DNA from: an uncultured Flavobacteriaceae bacterium
GTDB lineage: Bacteria > Bacteroidota > Bacteroidia > Flavobacteriales > Flavobacteriaceae
Direction of reading: 5' to 3'
Length of the DNA: 45,033 nt
Assembly: GCA_913062575.1 (NCBI GenBank)
Contig: CAJXVT010000019.1
Coordinates: 1 to 45,033, forward strand
A program made the translations under genes and the position numbers. The notes under the pieces were generated by a model. It saw only the letters and a list, made by a program, of their open reading frames with translations. It did not search any database and was not told where the DNA came from. This document shows positions 34,599 to 43,100 of the stretch, in pieces; positions within the stretch are counted from its first letter, which is position 1; the number at the start of each line of letters is the position of its first letter.

Positions 34599-34874
34599 TT
34601 AGTCGTTATATTGTTTTATTAAAAATTTAGCTCCAGCACTAATAAATTGTTGAATATCAAATGCACTAAAACCGTTCGTATTTACAGTAACTAAATTTGG
34701 ATTTATACTAGTTACTTGTTCAATCTCAAAGGCACTTAAAGGTTTGCCAATAGTAACGCTGGTTCCAGAACTAACAAGTTGTTCTTGTTCAAAAACGCTA
34801 AACGAATTTGATTGTGCAGGTAACGACAACTGAAATAAAACACATAACGCAAGTGTTAGAGTGGTCTTGCTCAT
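34599..34874 (-). CDS. Small secreted protein with three FSxFExEQ repeats
   Basis: I choose the ATG at 34874 (MSKTTLTLALCVLF), giving 91 aa with a signal peptide ending LPAQS; the frame extends 23 codons upstream, but those codons read through a GC-rich palindrome. The mature protein is three imperfect repeats: FSVFEQEQ at residue 25, LSAFEIEQ at 46 and FSAFDIQQ at 69, each followed by 13-15 residues ending in a hydrophobic strand. No known family is recognised. It sits between the orphan dnaE tail and the LRR lipoprotein. Confidence 0.68.
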   Translation of the reverse strand: MSKTTLTLALCVLFQLSLPAQSNSFSVFEQEQLVSSGTSVTIGKPLSAFEIEQVTSINPNLVTVNTNGFSAFDIQQFISAGAKFLIKQYND

Positions 34875-34893
34875 TTGTTGTTGTGTTTTAATT

Positions 34894-34913
34894 CCCCGAG
34901 GCTTCCCTCGGGG
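34894..34913. repeat. GC-rich REP-like palindrome
   Basis: CCCCGAGG-CTTC-CCTCGGGG is a perfect 8-bp stem with a tetraloop in an otherwise AT-rich region, just upstream of the repeat-protein start. Form and composition resemble REP sequences mobilised by RAYT transposases; no such transposase is in the window. It could also be a 5'-UTR hairpin. Confidence 0.6.
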
Positions 34914-34983
34914 GTTATTTATTTTAGATGCTTCTAACTTCATTTAAAAATGAAGGACAACTTATTTAGTTTATTTGGATAAT

Positions 34984-36219
34984 TTACTGACTGCAATTAC
35001 CATTATTAAAGTCTTCTAAGGTTAGATTGAGAGCATTTTCAAAAATATTACTCTTATGTTCCGCGCTGCTAAACCAATTGTTATTAATAAAAGTTAAATT
35101 CATGTTATTAATTAAAGAATTAATACCACAAAAACTTGTTAAACTGTCATTATAAGCGATCATAAAAGATTCAACTGATAAAAGGTTGCTTAAAGCATCG
35201 AGGTTTTTTAAAGAATTATTTCCAAATACTGAAAAATGCCCTCCAACGCTAGTTAAATTGTTTAGTCCGTCAATATTTGTTAACGAATTATTTGAACTTA
35301 AATCGAAGCCTTTTGAGACAGAGGTTAAGTTACTAAGTCCATTAAGATTTGTTAGTTTTTGATTAGCATTGATTGTTATTTCTCCTTCAAAGGCAGCAGT
35401 TAAGTTTTTTAATCCATCAATATTAACTAAATTATTGTTTGATCCTATGAAAACTCTATCAGCTGAAGAAAAATTAGCTAAGGCGTCAATATTTGTTAAG
35501 GCATTACAGAAAGATATTGAAAGATCTTCTCCAACACTAGTTAAATTACTTAACCCATCAATATTTGTTAGTGATTTGTTAAATCCAATTGAAAGATTTT
35601 GTGAAACAGAAATTAAGTTACTGAGTCCATTAAGGTTTGTTAGATTTTTATTTAGAGAAATTCTTATTTCCCCTTCAAAGGTAGTTATGTTTTTTAGCCC
35701 GTCAATATTGGTTAAAGTATCATTATTAGAAATCCATATTTGTTTTTTTACATGGAGAAGTTTAGCAAGCCCATCTATATTTATTAATGCAGCGTTGTCA
35801 GTAATAAATAGTCCTTTATTTGCTGAAGTTAAGTTGTTTAAGTTAATGTTTGTTAAAGTGTTGTTTTCTGAAATGTCTAAATGATTAACAGAAGTAAGGT
35901 TATTTAAACCATCTATATTAGATAGTATTTCATTAGAGTGTATGCTTAAATCACCTTCAATGGTTTTTAGATTTTTTAACCCGTCTAAATTGGTAATTTT
36001 ATCTGAAGATGTTGAAGTATAAGAGTTGATTGTTAAATCTCCTATGATAGTTGTATAGCCTTCTTTTTCAAAATCATCAATTTCTACTTGATTTATAAAC
36101 ATAAGGTTACCAATATAAGTTGTTGGGTCAACATCAAGAATTGTATCATCATTTTTAGTGCAACTAATGATTGATAAAATAAATGCAAAGATAAATAAGG
36201 TTGTTTTTGTCAGTTTCAT
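34984..36219 (-). CDS. Leucine-rich-repeat surface lipoprotein
   Basis: A 411-aa lipoprotein: signal II sequence with lipobox SIISC, Cys20. Residues after the Cys (TKNDD) are rich in Lys/Asp, like the Bacteroidota lipoprotein export signal, so surface display is likely. From about residue 65 the protein is a solenoid of roughly a dozen units of 22-25 residues built on LTNIDGLxNLTSV followed by a short strand and an Asn ladder, close to receptor-L-type or SDS22-like LRRs. A capping segment with two Cys ends the protein. No T9SS domain. Probably an adhesin or binding protein; ligand unknown. Confidence 0.85.
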   Translation of the reverse strand: MKLTKTTLFIFAFILSIISCTKNDDTILDVDPTTYIGNLMFINQVEIDDFEKEGYTTIIGDLTINSYTSTSSDKITNLDGLKNLKTIEGDLSIHSNEILSNIDGLNNLTSVNHLDISENNTLTNINLNNLTSANKGLFITDNAALINIDGLAKLLHVKKQIWISNNDTLTNIDGLKNITTFEGEIRISLNKNLTNLNGLSNLISVSQNLSIGFNKSLTNIDGLSNLTSVGEDLSISFCNALTNIDALANFSSADRVFIGSNNNLVNIDGLKNLTAAFEGEITINANQKLTNLNGLSNLTSVSKGFDLSSNNSLTNIDGLNNLTSVGGHFSVFGNNSLKNLDALSNLLSVESFMIAYNDSLTSFCGINSLINNMNLTFINNNWFSSAEHKSNIFENALNLTLEDFNNGNCSQ

Positions 36220-36397
36220 ATTGTTTTTATTTAGTGTTTATTGTTGTAATAAATTAAGTTTTATAAAAGATCAATGGCTATTCAAGAAGCATGCCAGTCT
36301 GCTAAATATTTAATAATTAATGGTTGTGGTTTTAAATCGAGTTCTTGCTATGGTTGTTTTTGATAAAACGCTACTAAATACACGAAAAATTAAGTAA

Positions 36398-36428
36398 TTG
36401 ATATTGAGTGCTTAATGTTGTATATTTG
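36398..36428 (+). promoter_or_regulatory. Promoter of the small membrane protein gene
   Basis: TTG at 36398-36400, 20 nt, then TATATTTG at 36421-36428, about 27 nt before the ATG. An upstream in-frame ATG at 36414 would precede the transcription start and is rejected. Confidence 0.7.
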
Positions 36429-36455
36429 AGTTTAACTATTAAAAAAATACTATAC

Positions 36456-36710
36456 ATGGAGAATTTATCTGCACAACACGATTCTAAAATAATGACGCCT
36501 AAAGAATGGGCATTAACAATTTTTTTAGCGTCATTACCAATAATTGGATTTATTCTGGTTTTGATTTGGGCTTTTGATAGTAATACTGATTTACAGAAAA
36601 AGAATTGGGCAAAAGGAACATTGCTGTTAATGGTAATTTATTTCATTATAGCGATGCTTTTCTTATTTATGTTCGGTGGTTTGGCTTTGTTAATGGGCTT
36701 AGGTAGTTAG
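36456..36710 (+). CDS. Small two-helix membrane protein (intact copy)
   Basis: An 84-aa protein with a polar N-terminus (MENLSAQHDSKIMTPKEWAL), two membrane helices (residues about 20-40 and 55-80) and a short polar loop DSNTDLQKKNWAKG. It resembles small Bacteroidota membrane proteins with an NWAK loop motif, but I know no function. Two fragments of a second copy lie at 34290-34401 and 39357-39570. Its stop overlaps the stop of the convergent barrel gene by 4 nt. Confidence 0.75.
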   Translation: MENLSAQHDSKIMTPKEWALTIFLASLPIIGFILVLIWAFDSNTDLQKKNWAKGTLLLMVIYFIIAMLFLFMFGGLALLMGLGS

Positions 36711-37390
36711 AGTGGAATTGCAATTCCTAGACCAGTTCTTAAACCAGACCAACCTGTATTTACTTCTTGGTTTGAGTTGTTAATTAAATGAGCTTCGTTA
36801 TTCTCTTTGAGTTTTAATTTACCACCAAAAACAAGGTCTAGACCAAGATTAGCTTTTAAAATCAAGAAAGAGAATGGATACTCATAATTTAATTGAATTC
36901 CAGCGCCAAAATCTATAGATTGAAATTTAATCATTTCTTGATTGACAGCTGAATTGATTTTAGAATAACTATCAATAGTTAAACTAGAAAACATAGAAAA
37001 AGCTTTAAAACCTATTCTGAAATTCTTCTTTTCAGGAGAAAGATTTAAATAATAAATTCCCCCAAAAGTAATTGCATTTAAAGATTCTTCTAATCTAATT
37101 ACTCCTGAATAATCTGAATATGATAATTTACCACCTGTAGAATTATATCCTAAAAAAATAGCAACATTAGAATCTATAATTTCATAGCCAATAGTAAAAC
37201 CAATATTTGCAGGAAAATCATCTGTAGTTTTTAAAGGGATTGGTGTTAAATCTGCTTTAAATTCTTGTTGAAAATTTGATAAAGAAGAGTGAGAAAATGA
37301 ATTGTAATTTGTTTCAAGAAATATTTTTCCTTTTTGGGAGAATGCATTTGATGAGGCAAATAGTATAATTAAAACTAAAATATTTTTCAT
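36707..37390 (-). CDS. Outer-membrane beta-barrel protein
   Basis: A 227-aa protein with a signal peptide (MKNILVLIILFASSNAFSQ) and eight to ten alternating strands such as NIGFTIGYEIIDSNVAIFLGYN, ITFGGIYYLNLS and FDFGAGIQLNYEYPF-like text, ending in a barrel-type C-terminal strand (SGLRTGLGIAIPL). It fits the small OmpA/PorT-like barrel class without a periplasmic domain. It starts 1 nt after the stop of the 612-aa lipoprotein, so the two are co-translated and may work together at the outer membrane. Confidence 0.72.
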   Translation of the reverse strand: MKNILVLIILFASSNAFSQKGKIFLETNYNSFSHSSLSNFQQEFKADLTPIPLKTTDDFPANIGFTIGYEIIDSNVAIFLGYNSTGGKLSYSDYSGVIRLEESLNAITFGGIYYLNLSPEKKNFRIGFKAFSMFSSLTIDSYSKINSAVNQEMIKFQSIDFGAGIQLNYEYPFSFLILKANLGLDLVFGGKLKLKENNEAHLINNSNQEVNTGWSGLRTGLGIAIPL

Positions 37391-37391
37391 G

Positions 37392-39230
37392 TTAAAAAAA
37401 ATTATCTAAATAAGATCCGTTTACAGAAATTAATCTGTTATTAATAAAAAAGACTTCATTTAATGTAGATGCTTTTATGAATTTTTTCTGATTATTATTA
37501 ATGTCAAAAATGTATATAGCTTGGTCAGAATAAATATTCTGGATGCATATAATTTTTTCTTCTTCAGGTGAAAAGTAAAAACGATGTATGTACGAAGGTA
37601 ATGAAGTAGCTATTGTGGTTGCTTTAGTGTTTATATCATACTCAAAAAGATTATTGTCTAGAAAATTCGTTTGTCCTCTATTATAATAGAGTTTTTTTGC
37701 TTTAAGATTAAAGTCTATTCCTTTAATTATATAGATTGATGGTGTTTCTAATACTTCTGTAATAATTGAATTTTTGTTTTTGTAAATTTTATGTTTAGCA
37801 AAAAAATACATTCCATTATTGGTAACGCCAAAATAGTTTTCTTTTTTTAAAGTGATAATTTTCTTTTTTGACACTGTCTCAAAAACTTCTATTGTTTGAT
37901 TTTTGTTTGTGTTATCGATAAATAGAGTGCCTTCTCTAAACCTTATAATACTCCCGTTTTTTTGAGATGCATATTCCGAAATATTATATTCTGATATTAT
38001 GGAAAGTGAATTAATATCTAAAACTATAGATTTTGAATTTAAATCAATAACTAGGTTATTATCTGAATTCTTAATTAAATTACCATAAATATTAGTTGAA
38101 GATGTAATTTTTGTTTTTTTAACCGTTTTTAATTCTTGAGGTTCTAATTCAGATATATATACATTATTTGCAGAAGAGTTTTGATTGTTAGGTTCAATTG
38201 ATAATGCATAAAACATATCATTATGTTTAGAATAGATGATTTTTAAGAAACCATTTTTAGGAGCGTCAAATCTAGATCCCATTGTTGCACTTCCTTCAAT
38301 AATCACAGGAGAATCACTGTTTTGGAAAATTGAGTTACTATTTACTTTGTAATTAACGATTTCACCAAAACCACCAACAAAGAAAATAGTTCTTTCACCT
38401 CCTCTAGCATCAAGAGCTATATTATAGTTTTTAAACCTAATATGAGGTTTGATATTATTATAAAGAGGATGTTTAGTCCACTTTATATTAGTTTCATTGT
38501 TTTTAATTTCTAAGTCTACTTTAAAAGTGTTAGGGAAGTTAAAAACTTTCTTTTTACTTATGGTTTGTGTGTGTGAATTTTTTACTTTGGTAGAATATGT
38601 GAGTTTTGAAGCAAAACTATATCTATCTGAGTAAACTCCATCAATGTAAAAATAGTCATGCATAATATATTGGCGAGTACCATACTCAGACTCTACTATT
38701 AAGGTTGGTGTTATTGACTTAAATAATTCATTTTCAAGCGCGTATGGTTTAAAATGAATTTTTATTGAGCCATTAACTATTTCTACTTTTTCAATTTCTA
38801 GAGGTAAATTATTATTTACATTAAAAGAGATGTTTTCTTCTTTTTTATATAGTTCGTAGCCGGCTAAATCTGCTAAGCTTTCAGAGCCAAGTCTAAAAAT
38901 GTATTCGATTCTTAGAATGTGATTTCCGTTAGATAAATTTTTAATTTCTAAAGTGAAATTACCAGTTTTATTTGAATGATGATAAATAGCATTATTATCA
39001 ACATAAAAATTAATCTGATATAGTAAGTTCTTGTCTGGGGCGCTATAATTATATTCGATTTTTCGAGGCTTAATTAAAGTGTCATTTTCGTTTAAATTAA
39101 TTAGGCTAAGGCTAACAGTCGGTTGAGTTATTTCAATTTCTTTATAATAATCATTAGCAAATTCATATTCACACTTCGAGAAAAGAATTGCTATAGAAAA
39201 TAGCAATAAGATATAGGAATGTTTTTTCAT
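37392..39230 (-). CDS. Large putative lipoprotein with Ig-like and propeller-like regions
   Basis: A 612-aa protein. The N-terminus (MKKHSYILLLFSIAILFSKC) suggests a lipid-anchored Cys20, although Lys19 before it is atypical. Residues about 35-240 contain Ig/FN3-like strand patterns (NGNHILRIEY; NFTLEIKNLSNG). From about 300 onward there are repeated strand blocks of the type seen in six-bladed propellers (DMFYALSIEP, GTLFIDNT, KLYYNRGQT, KIICIQNIY, NQAIYIFDINN). No enzyme motif is visible. Very A/T- and Asn/Lys-rich. Co-expressed with the 227-aa barrel protein; a ligand-binding or adhesion role is a guess. Confidence 0.65.
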   Translation of the reverse strand: MKKHSYILLLFSIAILFSKCEYEFANDYYKEIEITQPTVSLSLINLNENDTLIKPRKIEYNYSAPDKNLLYQINFYVDNNAIYHHSNKTGNFTLEIKNLSNGNHILRIEYIFRLGSESLADLAGYELYKKEENISFNVNNNLPLEIEKVEIVNGSIKIHFKPYALENELFKSITPTLIVESEYGTRQYIMHDYFYIDGVYSDRYSFASKLTYSTKVKNSHTQTISKKKVFNFPNTFKVDLEIKNNETNIKWTKHPLYNNIKPHIRFKNYNIALDARGGERTIFFVGGFGEIVNYKVNSNSIFQNSDSPVIIEGSATMGSRFDAPKNGFLKIIYSKHNDMFYALSIEPNNQNSSANNVYISELEPQELKTVKKTKITSSTNIYGNLIKNSDNNLVIDLNSKSIVLDINSLSIISEYNISEYASQKNGSIIRFREGTLFIDNTNKNQTIEVFETVSKKKIITLKKENYFGVTNNGMYFFAKHKIYKNKNSIITEVLETPSIYIIKGIDFNLKAKKLYYNRGQTNFLDNNLFEYDINTKATTIATSLPSYIHRFYFSPEEEKIICIQNIYSDQAIYIFDINNNQKKFIKASTLNEVFFINNRLISVNGSYLDNFF

Positions 39231-39254
39231 AATAATTTTCGCGCAAAATTTTCA

Positions 39255-39279
39255 TCATCTATTCATTGAGAATAGATGA
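39255..39279. repeat. Perfect inverted repeat upstream of the 612-aa gene
   Basis: TCATCTATTC-ATTGA-GAATAGATGA: 10-bp arms, 5-nt loop, 25 nt before the start codon of the minus-strand gene. No T run, so an operator or 5'-UTR hairpin. A -7-like TATATTTA (minus strand, 39337-39330) lies further upstream. Confidence 0.6.
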
Positions 39280-39356
39280 CAGAATGGACTAAAAATCTCA
39301 TGGGAAAGGTCTCTAGCAATTTTTTTTTGTAAATATAATTATTATAAAGTAATATG

Positions 39357-39570
39357 CAATAAGAATGGGCGTTAACAATTTTCTTAGCTTCTTTACCAAT
39401 AATTGGATTTATTCTGGTGTTAATTTGAGCTTTTGGCAGTGATACTGATTTACAGAAAAAGAATTGGGCAAAAGGAACATTACTATTAATGGTAATCTAT
39501 TTTATCATTGCAATGCTTTCCTTATTTATGGTCGGTGGTTTAGCTTTGTTGGCAGGCTTAATTAGTTAGA
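39357..39570 (+). pseudogene. 3' fragment of a small-membrane-protein gene with two nonsense codons
   Basis: In one frame this reads Q, stop, EWALTIFLASLPIIGFILVLI, stop, AFGSDTDLQKKNWAKG and so on to a TAG, closely matching codons 16-84 of the intact gene at 36456. Lys16 has become TAA and Trp38 (TGG) has become TGA. The promoter and first codons are missing. It begins with CAATAAGAA, the same 9-mer that ends the 5' fragment at 34401. The 3' end overlaps the convergent 198-aa gene by 13 nt. This is the only gene-like content of the gap 39231-39557 besides the inverted repeat. Confidence 0.88.
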
Positions 39571-40154
39571 GAGAATTTACCATCAAAACAATATACAGTA
39601 GGAGTTACCTCTTTTATGATTGTTTTCTCTTCGGTTATTTTATAAAAGCCAGTCTCTAAATTGTAGTATAACTTACGGTTTTCTGTAAATACAGTTATAT
39701 GTTGATCTGAATGTTTTGAGGAGTTTTCTTTGAGTGTACTTTGTTCAACTTCCGTAGTTTTTAGATGTTTTGATAGATCATCATCAAAAACAGAGTAGAA
39801 TGAGCAAACACCTTTAATATCCCAGATATGATATCTAGAAAATTCATTTTCAGAAGTGGTATAGATGTCAAAATGGATGTCTTTAAGTGAGATTTTATAT
39901 TGGTCTATTAAAAGGAAATTCTTTTCTATTTTAATGAACTGCTGATGTGTTTTTCCTTTTTTTTTGAATAGTCCATACATAAGCATTCCTGTCATAAGGA
40001 ATAGAATAATGAGTTCTGTTGAGTTTTCTGAGAGGTTTGATAAACCATTGACGGAAATAATCCCAATTATTGCAGCAATAGCTATAAATATAGAGCATCC
40101 GCTTGCCAGTGATTCATAGCTTTTTGCCTTTCGTCCATTGTAAGAAAATAGCAT
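39558..40154 (-). CDS. Membrane protein with two N-terminal helices, function unknown
   Basis: A 198-aa protein with two hydrophobic helices (GCSIFIAIAAIIGIISV and ELIILFLMTGMLMYGLF), then a soluble domain of about 130 residues with strands such as KNFLLIDQYKISLKDIHFDI and NRKLYYNLETGFYKI. No family recognised. It starts 1 nt after the dnaE stop, so it is translated from the dnaE message or coupled to it, and it is the first accessory gene after the dnaE end. The 3' end overlaps the small-membrane pseudogene. Confidence 0.68.
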   Translation of the reverse strand: MLFSYNGRKAKSYESLASGCSIFIAIAAIIGIISVNGLSNLSENSTELIILFLMTGMLMYGLFKKKGKTHQQFIKIEKNFLLIDQYKISLKDIHFDIYTTSENEFSRYHIWDIKGVCSFYSVFDDDLSKHLKTTEVEQSTLKENSSKHSDQHITVFTENRKLYYNLETGFYKITEEKTIIKEVTPTVYCFDGKFSLTN

Positions 40155-40155
40155 A

Positions 40156-43100
40156 TTAATTCAATTTAAAAGCAATCTGTTCTTTTTCTAATGTAGTTAG
40201 TAATTCGTTGGTGATTTTTACCTTGGTATTTCTACTTGGTAGATTCAATTCAATTTTCTCTTTAGCATCCCAAATGGTAAAATGAACATTTTGTTTTCCT
40301 CCATTAGTTACACATAAATGTTGTAATCCTCTTATTTTATCTTCAGTAACTTCATCAAGAGATAGTTTGAAGGTGATTTTTTTACACATTTCATCCATGA
40401 TGTCATGTAGTAGTTTAAAATCGGTAAACTGTATTCTTGGTTCTCCTGCAATTCCGGTATCTTTATTTACCCAACCAGGTTTTACAATTGTTTTTACATA
40501 TAAGAAAGAAGTTGGTACCAAGAAGTGTCTGAATTTCATGTATTCTTCACCAAACATTCTAAACTCATTGCTTTCTTTGTAATCTTCAATAATAAATGTT
40601 GCCCAGCCTTTCCCTGCTTTCGAAACTCTGTGTTGTACATCGGTAACAATCCCGGCAAAAGATAGGCTCATGCCTGCAACTTTTGCTAAATCTTCTTTAA
40701 AGTATGATAAGTTTGCGTTGCAAAACTTCAGTTCATTTTTAAAATCATCTAAAGGGTGTGCAGAAATATAGATGCCTACCACTTCTTTTTCTTTTCCAAG
40801 TGTTTCCATAGTTCCCCAAGTTTCACATTCTGGGATAATTGGCTCAGGAAGTTGAATATCTGATGCTTCTCCAAACAATGAAACCTGAGATGAGTTTTCA
40901 CCATCTTGATATTTGTTCCCATATTTTAAGGCCTTCTCTAGAAATGTGGAACCTTTCTCATCAGTTACATAGTATTGAGCTCTATGCGTATCGGTAAAAG
41001 AATCAAATCCGCCCGCTAAAATCAATCCATCAAATGCTTTTTTATTGGCAACACGTAAATCTACACGTTTGGCAATGTCAAAAATAGAAGCAAAGTTTCC
41101 ATTTTCTTTTCGTTCGTCAATAATAGCTTTTACAGCAGAGCTCCCAACCCCTTTAATTGCTGCCATTCCAAAACGAATATTTCCTTCGTTATTTACAGAG
41201 AACTTTGAATACGATTCATTAACATCTGGTCCTAAAACTGTAATTCCAGAGCGCTTACATTCTTCCATAAAGAAAGAAACTGCTTTAATATCGTTCATGT
41301 TATTTGATAACACAGAAGCCATGTATTCTGATGGGTAGTGTGCTTTTAAATACGCAGTTTGATAGGCAATCCAAGCATAACAAGTAGAGTGAGATTTGTT
41401 AAAGGCATAACTTGCAAATGCTTCCCAATCCTTCCAGATTTTCTCTAGTTTTTTAGCATCATGATCATTTTTAATTGCTTGCTCAATGAATTTAGGTTTC
41501 ATTTTAGCAAGAACAGAAATTTGCTTTTTACCCATTGCCTTACGTAAAACATCGGCTTCACCTTTGGTGAAATTTGCTAGCTTCTGAGAAAGTAACATTA
41601 CCTGCTCTTGGTAGACTGTAATTCCGTAGGTTTCAGCAAGGTATTCTTCCATTGCTGGTAAATCATACTCAATATCTTCCGTTCCATGTTTACGATTAAT
41701 AAACGACGGAATGTATTCCATTGGTCCAGGTCTATACAATGCGTTCATGGCAATTAAATCTGCAAAAACTGTAGGCTTTAAAGCACGCATGTGTTTTTGC
41801 ATCCCTGGAGATTCATATTGGAATATCCCTACGGTTTCTCCGCGCTGAAATAATTCGTATGTTTTCTCATCATCCAACGGGAAACTCTCTGGATCTAATT
41901 CGACACCATGTCTTGCTTTTACAATTTTTACTGTATGCTTAATTAGGGTTAACGTCTTTAATCCCAAGAAATCCATTTTTAGTAATCCAGCACTTTCAAC
42001 AACAGAATTGTCAAACTGAGTTACATACATGTCAGAATCTTTGGCAACTGTAACTGGTACATAATTGGTGATGTCAGAAGGTGTAATAATCACTCCACAC
42101 GCATGAATTCCGGTGTTTCTTACTGAGCCTTCTAAAATCCGTGCTTTGTTAATAGTCTCGGCACTTAAGTCATTCCCTTCTGAAAGTCTTTTTAATTCAT
42201 TTACCAGTTCAATTTCTTCAGAACGTAGCTTCTCTTTTAATCCTTTTTCATCTAAAGAGAACATTTTCTTTAGTTTCATTCCAGGAATTAACTTGGCAAT
42301 TCTATCGGCCTCAAAAAGAGGTAAATCTAATACCCTGGCAGTATCTCTAATAGAAGATTTTGCAGCCATCGTTCCGTAAGTGATAATCTGTGCTACTTGA
42401 TTTGCACCATATTTGTCAATTACATAATCCATGACTCTTCCACGTCCTTCATCATCAAAATCAATATCAATATCTGGCATTGATACACGTTCTGGATTTA
42501 AGAAACGCTCAAAAAGTAAATCGTATTTAATCGGGTCTAGATTGGTAATCCATAAACAATAGGCAACTACTGACCCAGCTGCAGATCCACGCCCAGGACC
42601 AACAGAAACATCCATGTTTCTGGCTTCTCGTATAAAGTCTTCTACAATCAAAAAATAACCTGGATATCCAGTTTTTTCAATTACTTCTAGTTCAAAGTCT
42701 AAACGCTCACCAATAAGTTCGGTGATTTCTCCGTATCTTTTCTTAGCGCCTTCGTATGTTAGGTGTCGTAAGTAATTATTCTCACCACGTTTGCCTTTAT
42801 CTTCTTGGTCTTTTACATCTTGAAATTCATCTGGAATATCAAATGCTGGTAATAAAACATCACGTGCTAATGTATATGGCTCCGTTTTGTCAACAACTTC
42901 TTGAATGTTGGTAATTGCTTCTGGCAAATCAACAAACAATTGTTTCATTTCATCTGAAGACTTGAAATAATATTCGTCGTTTGGTAATCCATATCTATAA
43001 CCGCGTCCTCTTCCTTTTGGAGTGGCTTGTTTTTCGCCATCTTTTACACACAATAAAATATCATGGGCGTTGGCATCTTCTTTGTTTAGATAAAATGTAT

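Noticed and set aside
34510..34600. Integron attC site
   Set aside because: GCTGCTAACAGC looked attC-like, but no proper core-site pair (RYYYAAC and GTTRRRY) could be placed, and the dnaE homology explains the segment better.
34875..34943. Upstream start for the repeat protein
   Set aside because: It would place a charged PRGKPR segment encoded by a palindrome before a clear signal peptide.
35369..35884. 171-aa open frame antisense to the LRR lipoprotein
   Set aside because: It is the mirror of a repetitive coding sequence; repeated sense codons keep the antisense frame open. No promoter or family resemblance.
34984..36219. CRISPR-like array suggested by regular repeats
   Set aside because: The periodicity is coding (LRR units in frame on the minus strand), with no constant direct repeat and no cas genes.
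34402..39356. Complete transposon or insertion sequence
   Set aside because: The ends show no inverted repeats and no transposase or integrase gene is present; only the flanking 9-mer hints at insertion.
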